A stretch of 64,000 nucleotides of DNA from Sipunculus nudus (taxonomy: Eukaryota > Annelida > Sipuncula > Golfingiida > Sipunculidae): positions 54,788,370 to 54,852,369 of the forward strand of contig CM049307.1 of NCBI GenBank assembly GCA_026874595.1, given 5' to 3'. Positions 12,046-24,059 of this stretch are shown one piece after another. Every line of letters starts with the position of its first letter. Within the stretch, counting starts at the first letter, position 1. The notes beneath the pieces were generated by a model that did not search any database, was not told the origin of the DNA, and worked only from the letters and a program-made list of their open reading frames with translations. The position numbers were made by a program, and so were the translations under genes.

Positions 12046-13705
12046 AACAACTGCATATTGTTCTGGTCAGGTGCATCTGTTATTATTATCCATACCACCA
12101 CTGAAGACATAAACACAAACAACATCAGGTTTATCACATGGTGTTAAGACACGCTCTTGAATGGTTATCGGTTTTAAAAGATCATCTGCTCCTGGATTTA
12201 GACCAGCTCAGAAGACACTTTCCAAGATCACACCTGAAGGTGTCAGCGCGTGTTATTGACTGTCCATTGTAGGGCCAAATTGACAGATTGCAGATCTCCA
12301 AATTTCCATGGTCCTGACCTTGGTCTTAATATCTATCACGCATTGTCCATGTACAAGATTAGCCAATACCACCCAGGTCTGTGTATATGGTGAATACACA
12401 CAATAAAACTACCTTGTACTGACAGTCCTTAATTTTGACAGTCCTGAGCAAAGTTTTTTTTTAATCTCAGACTACTTCCTTTCACAGTTTCAGCCCTGAT
12501 ATGCACTTCTGATGTAACTCAAGATATTTTCATTATTTATTTTTTTTACCTGGGATTGCTTTATTTGAAAAATTCTGAAGAGTTAGCAATGCTTTTTCAG
12601 AATGAGACTTTGATCTTAAGCTGAACACTCCTATGCCCAGAACTGCTAAATATCATACTGCCATAATAATAATGTCATAGGATTGAATATTGTTTGCACT
12701 CACACTGACAGTAAGGGCCTTTGTTTGACAAAATATAAATAAAAACAGGTTTCTGGTACACAAGATGTCACTTCTAAGTTATAGTTTGATTGATTACCTG
12801 TGAGAAGTTCATTAAACCAAGAAATATGAGGTTTAAATGTCAGAAAGTCTATTCCCAATTACAAATGTGCTCAGACAAATATACCATCAGTTGTATTGCC
12901 ATCTGGTGGCAGCTCAAGCAACCAAACGGCCTGAAACTGTATTGCTGTGTCCTCATATTGCTGATCATAATGGTTGATTCAAATTTATGTGTGGAAGAAC
13001 TGTGTGTGTGTGTCACTGTGTGCATTATACTGCAGTTAAAACTTGATCATAATCTGTATAAAACAAACATCGTACTCAAAATTAAGTTTGACTTAATGGG
13101 GAAAGCACCTAAAATTGGTGAAATATGTAGAAAAGTATCTCACTCTTTGTGCTGCAGAATACAGAAGCATATTCCATATTACCATAGTGTAATTTTCTTG
13201 TATATCTTAATTTTTTTTGTGAAAAGATGCTTTATTTACAAATATTTAAATATTCACTTACCGGGTAAGTCAGATACTTCCAGTGTCACTAATATTATCA
13301 GTGCCAATGCCAGCATATATGAGAATTTTTCAGATTTAAATAAAAACATCTTTAACTGCATTTTTAGCATTTACTAAGCCTACCCTAAAAGGAAAGACCT
13401 GTTTTGACTTTAAACAAATTAATATTTTAACTTAGTTTGGTTGATTATCTAGAAAGAAGATGTAATCCCTTCTGACCTTGATTGACTGTCGTGTGTTTTA
13501 AATCATAAAAATACTACGGTAACTAGAACTAAAAACCTGAACAAAAAAGAAAAAGATCAAACACTTTAACTCTGGGTGTACATAAAACTGAATGGATTCC
13601 ACTTGGGAAAGGAAATCAAGGATATGGTTGATTATGTTAAACTCCATGTGGTAACAATAAGTTTACCCTAAAACTGCAAAGGCGTCCCCTTTAAGCTGTT
13701 TTTTT
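12046..13705. other. Intronic sequence without recognised features
   Basis: Nothing beyond AT-rich intron DNA was recognised here. The long ORF at 12790-13377 is discussed under rejected items. Confidence 0.4.
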
Positions 13706-13707
13706 TT

Positions 13708-13708
13708 A

Positions 13709-13764
<56 letters not shown>
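13708..13764. repeat. (TAA)n microsatellite
   Basis: About 19 perfect TAA/ATA trinucleotides, followed by 'aacagag'. Simple sequence in STOX intron 1. Confidence 0.95.
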
Positions 13765-13766
<2 letters not shown>

Positions 13767-14189
13767 CAGAGAAAAAATATCTCCAACTTTTAATAATGGG
13801 TAGCTATTAATTACCTTCAAGGGCTAGAATTTCATGTTGAGAATAAAAGACAGTGAATAAGGGGTAATGACATTCAACTTCATGTGGTATCAATTACTGT
13901 ACTCTAACACAGTAAACTGATCCCCTTAAATCTGTCTTGGCTTGTCAGTATGACTTACCGGTACTAGTATTTAGTCTTGGTGCACATGTATGTGATATGG
14001 ACACCCTCTCTTTTAGCGTCTTTTTAATATTTTGCCATTACTTCAGTAATTAGTATGAATTCCAGTGAAGTTTTTATCTCCAAGTTTGTGATGAACCCTT
14101 CAAAACTAATTATAAAACACAATGAGAGTTGGACAGGCTGGTGTCACCAAGTGAATGTTGCAGTTGTTCATTCCAGATTGGACAACATG

Positions 14190-15330
14190 AGTTTTTAGCT
14201 CAGCTGACTTTCAGTCATGCTGGGCTATAGCGATGGGTCTTTGTCCGGCGTCCTTCCGTCTGTCCGTCCGGCCGGCCGGCCGTCTGGCCGGCTGTCCGGC
14301 CGGCCGGCCGTCCGTTAGCAGGGCACAAATCGTAACCGTAGGGGCTAGGGCCATGAACCCTATGCAGTCTTAGAGGTTATAAAAAGATCTCCTTGCAAAC
14401 CTGAAATTAGGTCACTGCGACCTATATTCTCGAAGTTATGGGGTGTGTTTGCACCCCCCAGAAATAACTCTTTGAGACAAAATTTTCATCCCAAACCTTC
14501 CATCTTTCACATACAGCTCACCTACCAACAGGTGAAGAACCATAATTTTTTTTAGGTCAAAAGGTCAAAGGTCAAGGTCACAGGAGCCTCTTTTTTGAAA
14601 AGCCTGTGGATGCATTTTAAGCCAACCCTTTCATCCCAATTCTTTGATCTTTCACATATAACTCAACTACTAAGTTGGAGAAGAATCCTATAGATTTTGA
14701 GGTCACAAGGTCAAAGGTCTGGGTCACAGGATCCACTTCTTTGAAAAGGTAGTGGACACATTTCAAGCTAGACTTTTCACTCCAAACCTTCCAGCACTGA
14801 TTTGCTTCTCTGCCAACAGGGGAAAAGACCTGTTGATTTTGAGGTCAAAGGTCAAGTTCACAGCACCCACTTCTTGCATGGAGTCATTTTCAGGCAAACT
14901 TTTTAATCTGTACCTTCCATCTGTCATATATGGCTTACCTACCAATAAGGGAAGAAGCCTATTGATGTTGAGGTCAAAAAGTCAAAGGTCAAGGTCACAA
15001 TATTTAATTGTTCTAAATGCTTGTGAGCATATTTCAAGTGTAACTGTTCAACCAAAACCTTCAGTCTTTCACATATGCCACATCTATGCATCACTCAGTT
15101 TGACTCAAACTTCATATTTATGGGTCTTTTTGCTTGAATAAATAACTTATTGATTTTTTGGGTCAGCTGGTCAGCAGGTTAAAGGTTGCAGGTCAAAGTT
15201 ATTCACCCATTGGTTGCCAAGTAATTACACCAGATTGAAGTGGTCAGTAGTTACCCATCATTTAGAAAGAATCCAGTTGATATATGGGCAAAAGGCCAAG
15301 GTCAAAGGTCAGGGATGTTCACAATTACTT
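14190..15330 (+). repeat. Mollusc-type dispersed repeat rich in AGGTCA motifs
   Basis: It begins with 'tttttagctcagctgac' near 14191, then a GC-rich 'gtccggccggccggc' stretch. Next come four or five internal units of about 130-150 bp, each with 'ccttccatctttcacata'-like text, 'gaagaa.cctattgatttt' and a terminal 'aggtcaaaggtcaaggtcac'. Perfect AGGTCA-A-AGGTCA (DR1) occurs at 14562-14574, 14842-14854 and 15299-15311. A related head is present at 26744. It looks like an unclassified repeat family with tandem internal structure. No transposase or reverse transcriptase ORF was seen. Confidence 0.7.
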
Positions 15331-17190
15331 AATTTTATAGACCATCTCTATTTTTCTTGTATATATAACCATCCCACTCCAGCTGGTACATATCCCTGTG
15401 TGGCTGTAATTGTGAGTGACACTGGTGACATATGACTCCCTTTTGTATCAGCCTATTAAGTGATAAGGCTCAGTGATAAGTACTCGTTACTTCATAACAA
15501 AAACACTGTTGTCAGAATGCTTCAGCCAGGCATTAAGACTATGAGAGTATAGTATTAAGGTTTAGCTACTGATTTATAAGATGATGGGAACATTTTGCAG
15601 TTTATTTTATGGAATCCTAGCAATAAACTTAGTTTCCTAGATATCTGAATATTTTAATATATATCACCACATATAAAAGCAAGTGTTTGTTCTCATAATA
15701 TGTGGATGTGTACCTTGATTAGGATGGCTTTTTGTTTTATTTCAAGACTCTTAGTCATGCTTTCTGCATTTCTTTTCTTTCAGGTTTGGCAGTTTACCTA
15801 CCCTGCTGACCCCATTGAAAAGCAGAGTGATAATAAAAAATATTGGACTTACACTTTTTACAATTGCATATCTATAAATCTGATATGAGGGCCTGGACAG
15901 CCTTTTGAATTATTTTGGGCATTTATTACTGGATAATTTGCCCCAAGTTGGTCTCTTATTGGAGAATGTGGGATATCAAATGTCATACTTGTCAGAAATC
16001 CATTATGTCTGCCAGTTAGCCACCTTAGAAATTCTTTCTTCAGGGCAGTTTCAGTAATTTTTCTTTAATGTTTGGTCCAATTTAGAGAATGTTTGTTGTC
16101 TGATTTCAGACTTGTCAGAAGTCCAATATGGCCACCAGGCAACAATCTTTTAATTCCTTTTGATCATATTATCTCAAGAACAGTTAAAGTGAATGCAGTT
16201 GGATGTATATTTATGTAATCTTGTAAAGGATTGGGTCAAATATTTCTGAATAAATATTACCATCATTTATAAAAGTGCAGTACAGTTGGCTTGTATTGAA
16301 TAAAAATTCATACAGAAGCACCTGTTTCTCAATAATTCTTGCATGTATTTCCTTGATTTTTGCTATATATTTTGATCTTATATTTGCCCTTTGTGGTGTT
16401 CCTTTTGAGACTGACAGGTTTCAAGCAAGCTGTTGGAATAGTTCCTGATAGCTTAACAATCATGCATTTTCCTCAGACCATCAATTCACTGTGTTTTAAC
16501 CAGACATAGGTGATATATATTTCTGTTGTCATAGAAAATTTTCAACAAATTGGCAAATTGGTTCTTCAAAATTTGACAGGAAGTTGTGAATCTCAGTCCA
16601 TGATGTCACAGGTCATGCTTGGCAGCTGAGCGTCATGACCCATGGGTCACTTGTTTGTTTTTTACGTGTGGTAAAATCTTCTGTGAATGTGAAAAGAAAC
16701 AAAAATAAATTAATTAATGGAACAGGTTAAACAATGTAAATTGCTAAATGATTGTGTCAGAAAGGCCATGTCAGGTAGAATTGTCAGGTCTCTGCATATT
16801 GTTGGATTTATATCTGACATTCTTAAGTTCAACCCAACAGTTGTCCTGAGTTCATGTCACCTTTAATTAAAGGTTAGGTATAACTCCGAAATCTTGATGA
16901 AATTTTCTCAAACAGTAAAAGTCAATCCAACATGAGAGTTAAACATTTCACATCATTTTTTTATTCGAAGAATATCTGTTGAAACACAAAATAAAAAAAA
17001 AAAACATAAACCATACATTTTAGTATACTCATTGTGTATTGAATTGAAAGATAAGCTGTTACAATGAAAAATAATTCTGTTATTTTGTGATATCTGTTTC
17101 AGTCAACTATAAATCTATAAGTTTGCTAAATTTGAAAATAATGAGAGATTACCTGCATTTTCTTTTAGCTGTTCAAAGGAGTTTCCCTAG
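15331..17190. other. Intronic sequence without recognised features
   Basis: AT-rich end of STOX intron 1. Nothing recognised apart from the polypyrimidine/acceptor zone just before 17254. Confidence 0.4.
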
Positions 17191-17253
17191 GTTATTTTAA
17201 AATGTTAAAGCTTCCTTGGATTTTTAATTTATTTATCTGTGTATGTTTTAAAG

Positions 17254-17484
17254 GTGAGTTACATGGTGTGGACATGTTGGTCACCCCTCAGAACCAGTTT
17301 ACGCCGCTGCTGGAAGCTCTGTGCATCATCATCTCAGAACTCAACGAGGACAACACGCCGGCCACACTGCACACTATAGAAGAGAAGCTGAGACGACTGT
17401 ACCAGGGCATGCACCCACCTGCCGAGGAAATCATCTTTGAGACACTGGACAGTCTTATACAGCAGAGGAAAATTTTCTACACAG
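17254..17484 (+). CDS. STOX: STOX coding exon 2 (winged-helix core)
   Basis: Encodes residues 159-235 plus one base of codon 236. It reads G-E-L-H-G-V-D-M-L-V-T-P-Q-N-Q-F, then helices 'PLLEALCIIISELNE' and 'TLHTIEEKLRRLY', then 'PPAEEIIFETLDSLIQQRKI' and F-Y-T-G. This fits the Storkhead winged helix: the vertebrate proteins have the same T-P...Q-F-x-P-L-x-E-x-L-C start and a K-I-Y/F-x-T-G end. Splice sites are aaag|gtgag (acceptor) and acag|gtcagt (donor). The exon is far more GC-rich than the surrounding intron. At 231 nt between phase-1 introns, it could be skipped without a frameshift. Confidence 0.93.
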
Positions 17485-19001
17485 GTCAGTGACAGAATAT
17501 TATCTTGGTGACAAAATATGATCTAAGTGACAAAATGTTATCTTCCTTACAAGATATTATCTTACTGACAAAAGGATATCTTGGTGAAGCCATCTGTATC
17601 CAAATAAAATTGATGTTAAGAAATGTTCACACACACCATAAAAACTTGCATGTAAGAGGAGGGTGATTTTAAAGGATGAAAAATAAGGTAAAAAATGTTT
17701 TGGACCATCTTAGTAAGGTAACATCTTACAGATGAGTACAGGCCACGCTGTCGAAGGTTGTACTTAAATGCATAAACTGTAAGAATGACTTCTATTTTAT
17801 CTTTGCAGTCGAAAAGAATGAGAAGATAAACATTAATAAATATACATTTATCAAGTATAGATATTTAGTAAGATATAAAATAATATTTTTTTTTTTTTGG
17901 AAAGCAATTTGTTTTAAATATTCATTAGAATGAGGAGGAGGAGGCACAGCTTTAGGAACAACATTGGTTTGATTTTCAGGTGTCAGAACTAGAATGGATA
18001 AAAAATAGTTGTGTTGAAATATATTTGAATTAAATGTAAGAAATACAAATGTTTATTACAAACACCAAATATCACTGATTATTTGAGTATCACTGAGTTC
18101 CAAAAATATCACTGATTATTTGAGTATCACTGAGTTCCAAAAATATCACTGATTATTTGAGTATCACTGAGTTCCAAAATTATCACTGATTATTTGAGTA
18201 TCACTGAGTTCCAAAAATATCACTGATTATTTGAGTATCACTGAGTTCCAAAAATATCACTGATTTTTTGGAAGTCCACTCTTTCAACAGTAACAGCCGA
18301 CAGTGATAATATGACATTAAAACCCTTTAAAGTCAAGAGTCATCATCTTCACTGGCTCCGAATAGCTTGTCCAACTCATGAGATTGATGGGTTGGTCAGA
18401 CATTCAAGCCACAAATATGGGCTCTCAAGACTCATACCCTCAAATAAGTCGACCCCCATACTTTAGATGTTTTTCTGGAGGAATAAATTTTGACTTATAT
18501 GTAGGTTTTAACAGTAATCATTTGATAGATCAATGTAAATTTAGAAAATGACTGGATCTCCAGTTTTGGTAACTGGATTTTCATATTATTTGTGCCTGTT
18601 CTGTTGTATAAACAGAATATGTACTGTAGATGTGGATTTTATGTGACTTGTAATTTTAGTTATATGTGTTTTTGTTATTTCTTATTATTTTTAGACACAC
18701 TAATGTTTTATCTGGTCAAGATGATTTATAGTTTTGTGAGGATGATTATACCACTCAGCCTTTATGTCCACAAATGACTGATTTAGCATTCATGAGTAGA
18801 GGCATAAAAGGTGTCGGTGGTGACTATCAATTTAAGAGGTTACAAAACTGTAAATGGACCAAGGACAGCAATAAATAGTGCACAAATGTCTTGTTGGTGC
18901 ATTAAGGACTTATGAAATATATGATTAAATAGTGTTTATTCCAATATTTAAAATTTAATTTTGTAACACGACCATTGTGTATGGAAATGACGTGTTTTCA
19001 G
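17485..19001 (+). other. STOX intron 2 (1.5 kb)
   Basis: Bounded by gtcagt and 'gtgttttcag'. It contains a 37-bp tandem repeat (18069-18272). Nothing else was recognised. Confidence 0.85.
18069..18272. repeat. 37-bp tandem repeat, about 5.4 copies
   Basis: 'atcactgattatttgag' begins at 18071, 18108, 18145, 18182, 18219 and 18256, an exact 37-bp period. Copies are almost identical: one has 'aaaatt' for 'aaaaat', and the last diverges after 'gattttttgg'. The near-perfect identity implies recent expansion. Each unit itself contains 'tatcactga' twice (once followed by 'tt', once by 'gtt'), so the unit is an older duplicate of about 18 bp. Confidence 0.95.
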
Positions 19002-19469
19002 GCCACGGTTACCAGATCATGACTCCCACCATGCTCGCAAACCCAGCGATACCCCCGCAGCTGTGTGACGAGCGACTCATCAAAGAGATGAAGGAAAAAG
19101 GAATCCCGTCAATGTACTTCCCATTCATGGCAGCAGCGGCAGCCATGACACCCATGAAATCAACATCATGTCAGACGTCAGGTTCACTTGAAGACATTAA
19201 CGAGATCAACAGACTTGAAGTTCATGACTCGCTGCTCTCAGAAACAAGATTAGAACGGAGCCAGTCCATGAGGACGCCCCGCTTGGGCACTCCCCAGCAG
19301 AGTTCAAGTTTTGAACGCACCACACCACTGAGACATACGATGAGGGAGGACAAGAATTCCCCGCCCTCAGCAAAGGACCAGTCGTTTTCCTCTTCACCGG
19401 AGGAAAGTGGTCCGTCACCCAAAGACATAAACCTGAAGACTTCACAAGCTCATCAAGATAAAAATAAAG
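19002..19469 (+). CDS. STOX: STOX coding exon 3 (end of winged helix and Ser/Pro-rich linker)
   Basis: Encodes residues 236-391 plus one base of codon 392. It opens H-G-Y-Q-I-M-T-P, the conserved wing strand (G-Y-F/Q-I-V/M-T-P in the family), then continues into a Met/Ala stretch and a Ser/Thr/Pro-rich linker with many S-P and T-P sites, for example 'RTPRLGTPQQSSSFERTTP' near residues 330-350. Disorder and kinase regulation of this linker are inferences from composition. Flanking splice sites are tttcag|gc and aaag|gtaatt. At 468 nt between phase-1 introns, it can be skipped in frame. Confidence 0.92.
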
Positions 19470-22400
19470 GTAATTATACATACCTTTTTTTTTCTTAAAC
19501 ATCTTTTTTTTTTGTGTCTTCTTTTTTTGCCTTTGACTTGTTTCTGTGTAAACTTTGCTTTGGACTCACTTCTGCATATATTTTTGCAATAGACATTTTT
19601 ATATAGACATGTTTCTACTATGTTTCTGTTTAGGCTTTTTTTTCTGCAACTTTCTTCCCAAATAAAGTCTGCCAGTGTTTCTGCATCATTTGCTGTTATT
19701 TGACGTCTTATAACGTTATAACCTGTACAGTATATTTCAAGAGGGATACTTGACAGTAACATTTAATTTGATTATAACTTAATTGATGATATAACTGGCA
19801 TATTAAATTTTTTGTTTGTGAAACCTTACTAGAGTATATATTTAGTAATAATTATTTATGTAAATTATTTTTTTTATAAGAGTGTGTTTGAATAGAACTT
19901 ATATTACAAGTTCATCTGTTAATAAGGTTTATAAAAATGAAGTGCAGATCTCACATCTCTTGTTGCTGATCTTTGATATACAATATGCTTAATATACAGT
20001 TTTTATCTGCTCTGCTGTGCTGTCCTTTCCTTTGTGCCGTTACCTGCAATCTACCACATGCTTCCCAGTCCTCTAACTAAACAAATGCACTAAACAAACA
20101 AATGCTTACACTCCTCACACAGCGGTTATACAGTTGGGTCAATCTAGATCCTCTAGGTTTCAACTGCTGCTTTCCATAGCAAGTTTTCAGGATCTCAACA
20201 CCAGGGCTGGCACTGGACCAATAATCAAACCAATGAGACTGATGTGTCACAGATTTAACACTTAAATGTTGGAGTTTGATGCACAATACGATACCATGCT
20301 GTCATTGGTCTGATTACAACTGTTTGCTCTGTGGGAGCCCTTGTGGTGTAACCCAGAGAATCTTGCTGTGCAAAGCAGCGGTTAAAACGAAGGAGGTCTG
20401 GAATGACTGCAGAGGTAAATTTATGCTTCTTAAGGAACAAATGCTTTATGATGCTGTTTTGGTTTTATTTGCATACTGATGCAAATTATGACTTTTATCT
20501 GTGTCATCCCTTGTCTTGCTCCTACAAACTATTCTACCGGTATATCCTGATGTAAGATCCAGCTTCTTTTAGTGCAAACAGATTATTATGACTGTTTATA
20601 GAAAAAAATACATGAGATTATAAATTACTTTTCTCCATTAGCTACATTATAACATTAATCTTATTATCATTGAAAAAAAATTAGCCGATTTACCCCTCAT
20701 TAGTAATGCACAAGATTATAAATTACTTGATTCCATAAGGTACATATAACATTCACCTTAACATCATTTTCAAAACAACTTTCAGAAGAACTACCTGTCA
20801 AACATAATATTAGGACTTATTTCCTGTAACTGAATTAAAAATGGAACTGAATGGATATAATTGATAAGTGAATTGAATCAAAGACCCCTTGGTAGTTCAC
20901 TTGCTTAATGGAAACAAATAAATACAAGTTTTGCCTTCAATACCTTGCAGTTTACTACAAAAAAAATACTATCACTCTTGTTTGCTTAATGCTGATATAA
21001 ACTGTTTTTTCTTTTGCTTTTTCTTTGCCTATTACTGTGTTATAAAATCTGAACTTGTGCCTGCTATTTTTCAGCACTGTTTTGGTATAACTGGGCACTT
21101 GGACTTTATTTAATAGTCTGCCTGCTGCCATATACTAGTATATTTTTACTACAAGCGTACATGTACTTTTTTTTCGCTCCCCAAAAACACTGTTATTGTC
21201 AAGCACATCCCTGCACCCTAGGTGATGTCCATTGTGGTTTTGTTATGAACAAGTACAGGGCCTTTAATTTCCTGTAGCCTACTGGTACCTTACATTTTAC
21301 TACATACTCACGTCCACTGTTTCCTTCTGGTTCATTCCCAATACAGCAATTCATAAAGTAGATTTATCATCAGTTTGGTTCCCTTCCTCTTTGCAGCTAT
21401 GAATATGTACTGGTACCTCCATTTCAATCCCTTCCCATATTATTGCTATATGCTTAACTCTGTGTTGCTTGTAGTTTTGTCCCTTTATGTTTTGTTCTAA
21501 AACACCCACTCATATGATGCTATTTTATAGAGGACAACACTCTATGCTGCTTTGGTGAGATCACCTCCTTTTTTAAGTCCGCTCAGATTGTTGTTGGAGT
21601 GTTTTTTCTGCCAAGTATGTATATAAAAAGCTATCTGGTCCCTCCCAACTGAACCTATTGTACAGTGCCCCTCAATATATAGACATATATAGAATGGCCC
21701 CCCTTTTACTGAGTGGTGTGCTCCTGTTGTACATTTGCCTAAATATTCAAATTCCTCAGTCTGTCCTATCACATGATTAAAATCTGTCACATGTCCTGTC
21801 ACATGATCAGCAAATGTCACATGTCTGGTCACATGATCAGGTTTTGAAGCACATTGCTTTTGAAATAATTGTTCTATGTATATTCACAAATTAGGGTGAT
21901 GGTGCACATTTGTCAGTAATCTGAACTCAGATTACTAATCTGTGACTGCATAAAATCTGACCACATGCAAATGAAGTTCAGTAAATGTTATTGGTATGAT
22001 GAGTGATTTGCCAAGTGATAATGTAGTTTAAAGTGATAAATGTTTCTTAAGGGGGCTTGCATTTGATGTCTTAATTAATCTCATAAAACTATTAGTTTGA
22101 AACCGTAAAAAAAGTAATCCTGCAGCTATATTAAATGGGACATAGTTCCTTTGAAACATTTTGATACAATATTGTATTGTTAAAAATCAGATTGACTTAA
22201 TTCACACAAGAAAAAAAAATTCCTTGTGGTCAAAATGTAGAGTGTGATGATATCAAGGAGTTATATTTTTTTCATATTTCTAATGTTATAACTGGGAGAT
22301 TTCTTTTTGGCATAACTTTAAATAAAATGAAGTATTGGTTTTGTATCCTTTTATTTGCATCAGTTTAGGATTTACAGTAAAGGATAATCAAAAAACTTTT

Positions 22401-22551
22401 TAAATTAATTTTTTTCAACCTAAGAAAAGTGAAAGTGTATGAAGGATGTTGAGTTAATAAACAATACAGAGGATATATTTTGAGATATTTCTGAAAGGTG
22501 CAAAATTTCCCTTATTTGGAAATAATGAATTATTTTATTAATTTTCTGCAG
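19470..22551 (+). other. STOX intron 3 (3.1 kb)
   Basis: Bounded by gtaatt and 'ttttctgcag'. It contains a foldback element at 20.1-20.4 kb and a weak ~100-bp local duplication at 20.62/20.71 kb ('agattataaattactt'). The remainder shows nothing recognisable. Confidence 0.85.
20105..20412 (+). mobile_element. Foldback/MITE family copy A
   Basis: Starts 'cttacactcctcacacagcggttat' and ends with 'gcaaagcagcggttaaaacg...aggtctggaatgactgcag'. The interior is partly self-complementary: 'actgctgctttccatagcaag...gatctcaacaccaggg' near the left pairs with 'ccttgtggtg...cttgctgtgcaaagcagcggtt' on the right. The same left tip, centre ('ggagttggatgcacaa') and right tip are found at 40.87-41.17 kb (same strand) and 45.35-45.69 kb (opposite strand). 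No ORF of note. It is non-autonomous, and the superfamily is not determined. Confidence 0.7.
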
Positions 22552-24059
22552 GTGAGAAGGCCTCATTATTCACCAAGCTTTTTGGCCGAAACAAGAAGAA
22601 ATCCAGTGAGAGTGTGTCCAGTCAGGAGGTTGAGTGTGTTACATTCAGTGCACAATTCCCTCCACCGGAGTGGTCCTGGTACGAGTCCGAATATGACAGT
22701 CCGGCGAAACGTGTAATTAAAAAAGAAACCCAAGATACACCTGTAACTAAAGACCGAGCCACCAGCAGCAGTACTGATAAAGGTCAAAACCCTAAGAAAG
22801 AGGAATTACCGGTAAATAGCCGAATGCCAGCCGACGAGAAGAGTCACCAGAAGCACCGGAGACGAAGCCGGGAACGAGCTGAACAAGCCAGGCTCCGACG
22901 AAGCATGGCTGCCAGGACTTTTCCCGACCGAAGGACAAGTCCACTCAGGCATAGCTTCCCTGGCACCATGCATACGACACCCATCACAGCTCACACACGG
23001 TCTCCTGTTTACGAGAAGTTAGCCGGAGATGAAAGTGATCCCAATAGCAGTGTGCAGTGCACGCAGCCGCTGTTACCCACGCAAGATAGACATTCCCATC
23101 GGAGACCGTATCAGCCTATTCCCTCTCATGATACCAGACCATTACTGCCGTACGCTGACGAGTGGGAACAGGACCAAACTATTTGTGACAATGAGATTAG
23201 CATTAAGTATCAAGGGAGGTTACCAAAAAGGGATAGTTTTTATGCAGCATCACGAGACAGTGGTGTCAACTGCGTAGGTGTAACACCTGGTTGTGTCAGT
23301 CGACCACATCCTGTGTCAGTTCGACAGAATGTGAATACTGAAGCCACAGAAGGTTTAGCGTCACCAGTGGTGCATGTCGCTGAGGTGCATCCGCTTCCAA
23401 AGTGTAACATAACAGAGAATCCTCCAGCACCGAGCAGTGTGAAAACTAAAACCAACGACCAGCCAAGTCACAGGGCGCGTCGTCAACTGGCCATGAACCA
23501 CACACCACACAGAAAGGAGCATCAGACCAACATGGCTGCCCCACAAGGTTTAAAAAACTCTACATCACATGAGAGCATACCGGCTTCACAGATATCGTGT
23601 TCTGCCAAATACCCACCTGCAAATAAAATGCCTAGCATCCAATCAGATCAAGATGGTGCGCACTCATGTAGCTCAAGATCCTCAAACAGTAAATCGACTG
23701 TGATTGAAAACACTGCCCAGTGGAACTTGCAACAAGATCCGCACGGAGAAGATTTGCAGGGAGATTTCCAGGGTTACAATGACTTATCAAAATCTAATAA
23801 CAAGAGCAAACATGGCTCAACGGAATCAAACGGTTTACGGAAATCACATGCACCAGGTTGTGAAGGACCCAAAATGAGACAGGTTGTGGTTAGAAAGAAA
23901 CCGTACACTGAGATTCAGTTAGTGCCAGACTGCAGCTGTGAGCCCAGAGACTCTCGCAGAGTGAAGGGAGAAAAGAGTGCTCTACAGTCAGTAGATACAA
24001 AGAAGCACCGAAGAAGACAGGTCCATCACCCCTTGCCTCATGCCCCAGTCCATTCCTGA
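22552..24059 (+). CDS. STOX: STOX coding exon 4 (terminal exon)
   Basis: Encodes residues 392-893 and the stop TGA at 24057-24059. It begins G-E-K-A-S-L-F-T-K-L-F-G-R-N-K-K-K, the basic stretch seen before the family signature. Next comes T-F-S-A-Q-F-P-P-P-E-W (422-432), the hallmark of STOX proteins. The rest is a long, polar, probably disordered tail with several Arg/Lys clusters that could be nuclear localisation signals ('KHRRRSRERAEQARLRRS' near residues 475-490, and a C-terminal 'KKHRRRQVHH'). The acceptor is ttctgcag|gt. A single large 3' exon carrying the tail matches vertebrate STOX gene structure. Confidence 0.93.

Larger units (their letters stand above)
5116..17253 (+). other. STOX intron 1 (12.1 kb)
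   Basis: Bounded by the donor gtgagt at 5116 and the acceptor 'gttttaaag' ending at 17253. It holds the repeats listed separately: a TA run at 7097-7118, direct repeats at 7.3/7.7 kb, a C/CA run at 8.48 kb, a SINE at 8.74 kb, a dispersed repeat with a minus-strand ORF at 11.4-12.0 kb, a TAA run at 13.7 kb and an AGGTCA-rich repeat at 14.2-15.3 kb. The 195-codon ORF at 12790-13377 lacks any familiar motif and looks like AT-rich intron sequence. Nothing else exon-like was seen. Confidence 0.8.
4641..24059 (+). other. STOX: Storkhead-box (STOX1/STOX2-type) winged-helix gene, 4 coding exons
   Basis: The coding parts 4641-5115, 17254-17484, 19002-19469 and 22552-24059 join with GT-AG introns, all in phase 1, into an 893-residue protein. 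That is close to the roughly 900-990 residues of vertebrate STOX1/STOX2. Domains in order: the STOX N-terminal module (about 93-159), a winged-helix-like DNA-binding domain (about 165-250), a Ser/Pro-rich linker, a Lys-rich 'LFGRNKKK' stretch with the signature FSAQFPPPEW (423-432), and a long polar C-terminus. Relatives include Drosophila knockout and C. elegans HAM-1, nuclear and cortical regulators in neural development. The vertebrate pair arose by duplication, so this is best read as the single invertebrate co-orthologue. Introns are 12.1, 1.5 and 3.1 kb. Confidence 0.93.

Noticed and set aside
12790-13377. 195-codon plus-strand ORF in STOX intron 1
   Set aside because: Product is rich in Ile, Cys, Lys and Asn without any domain pattern, there are no convincing splice sites, and the start is not a good ATG. 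It looks like an AT-rich chance frame.
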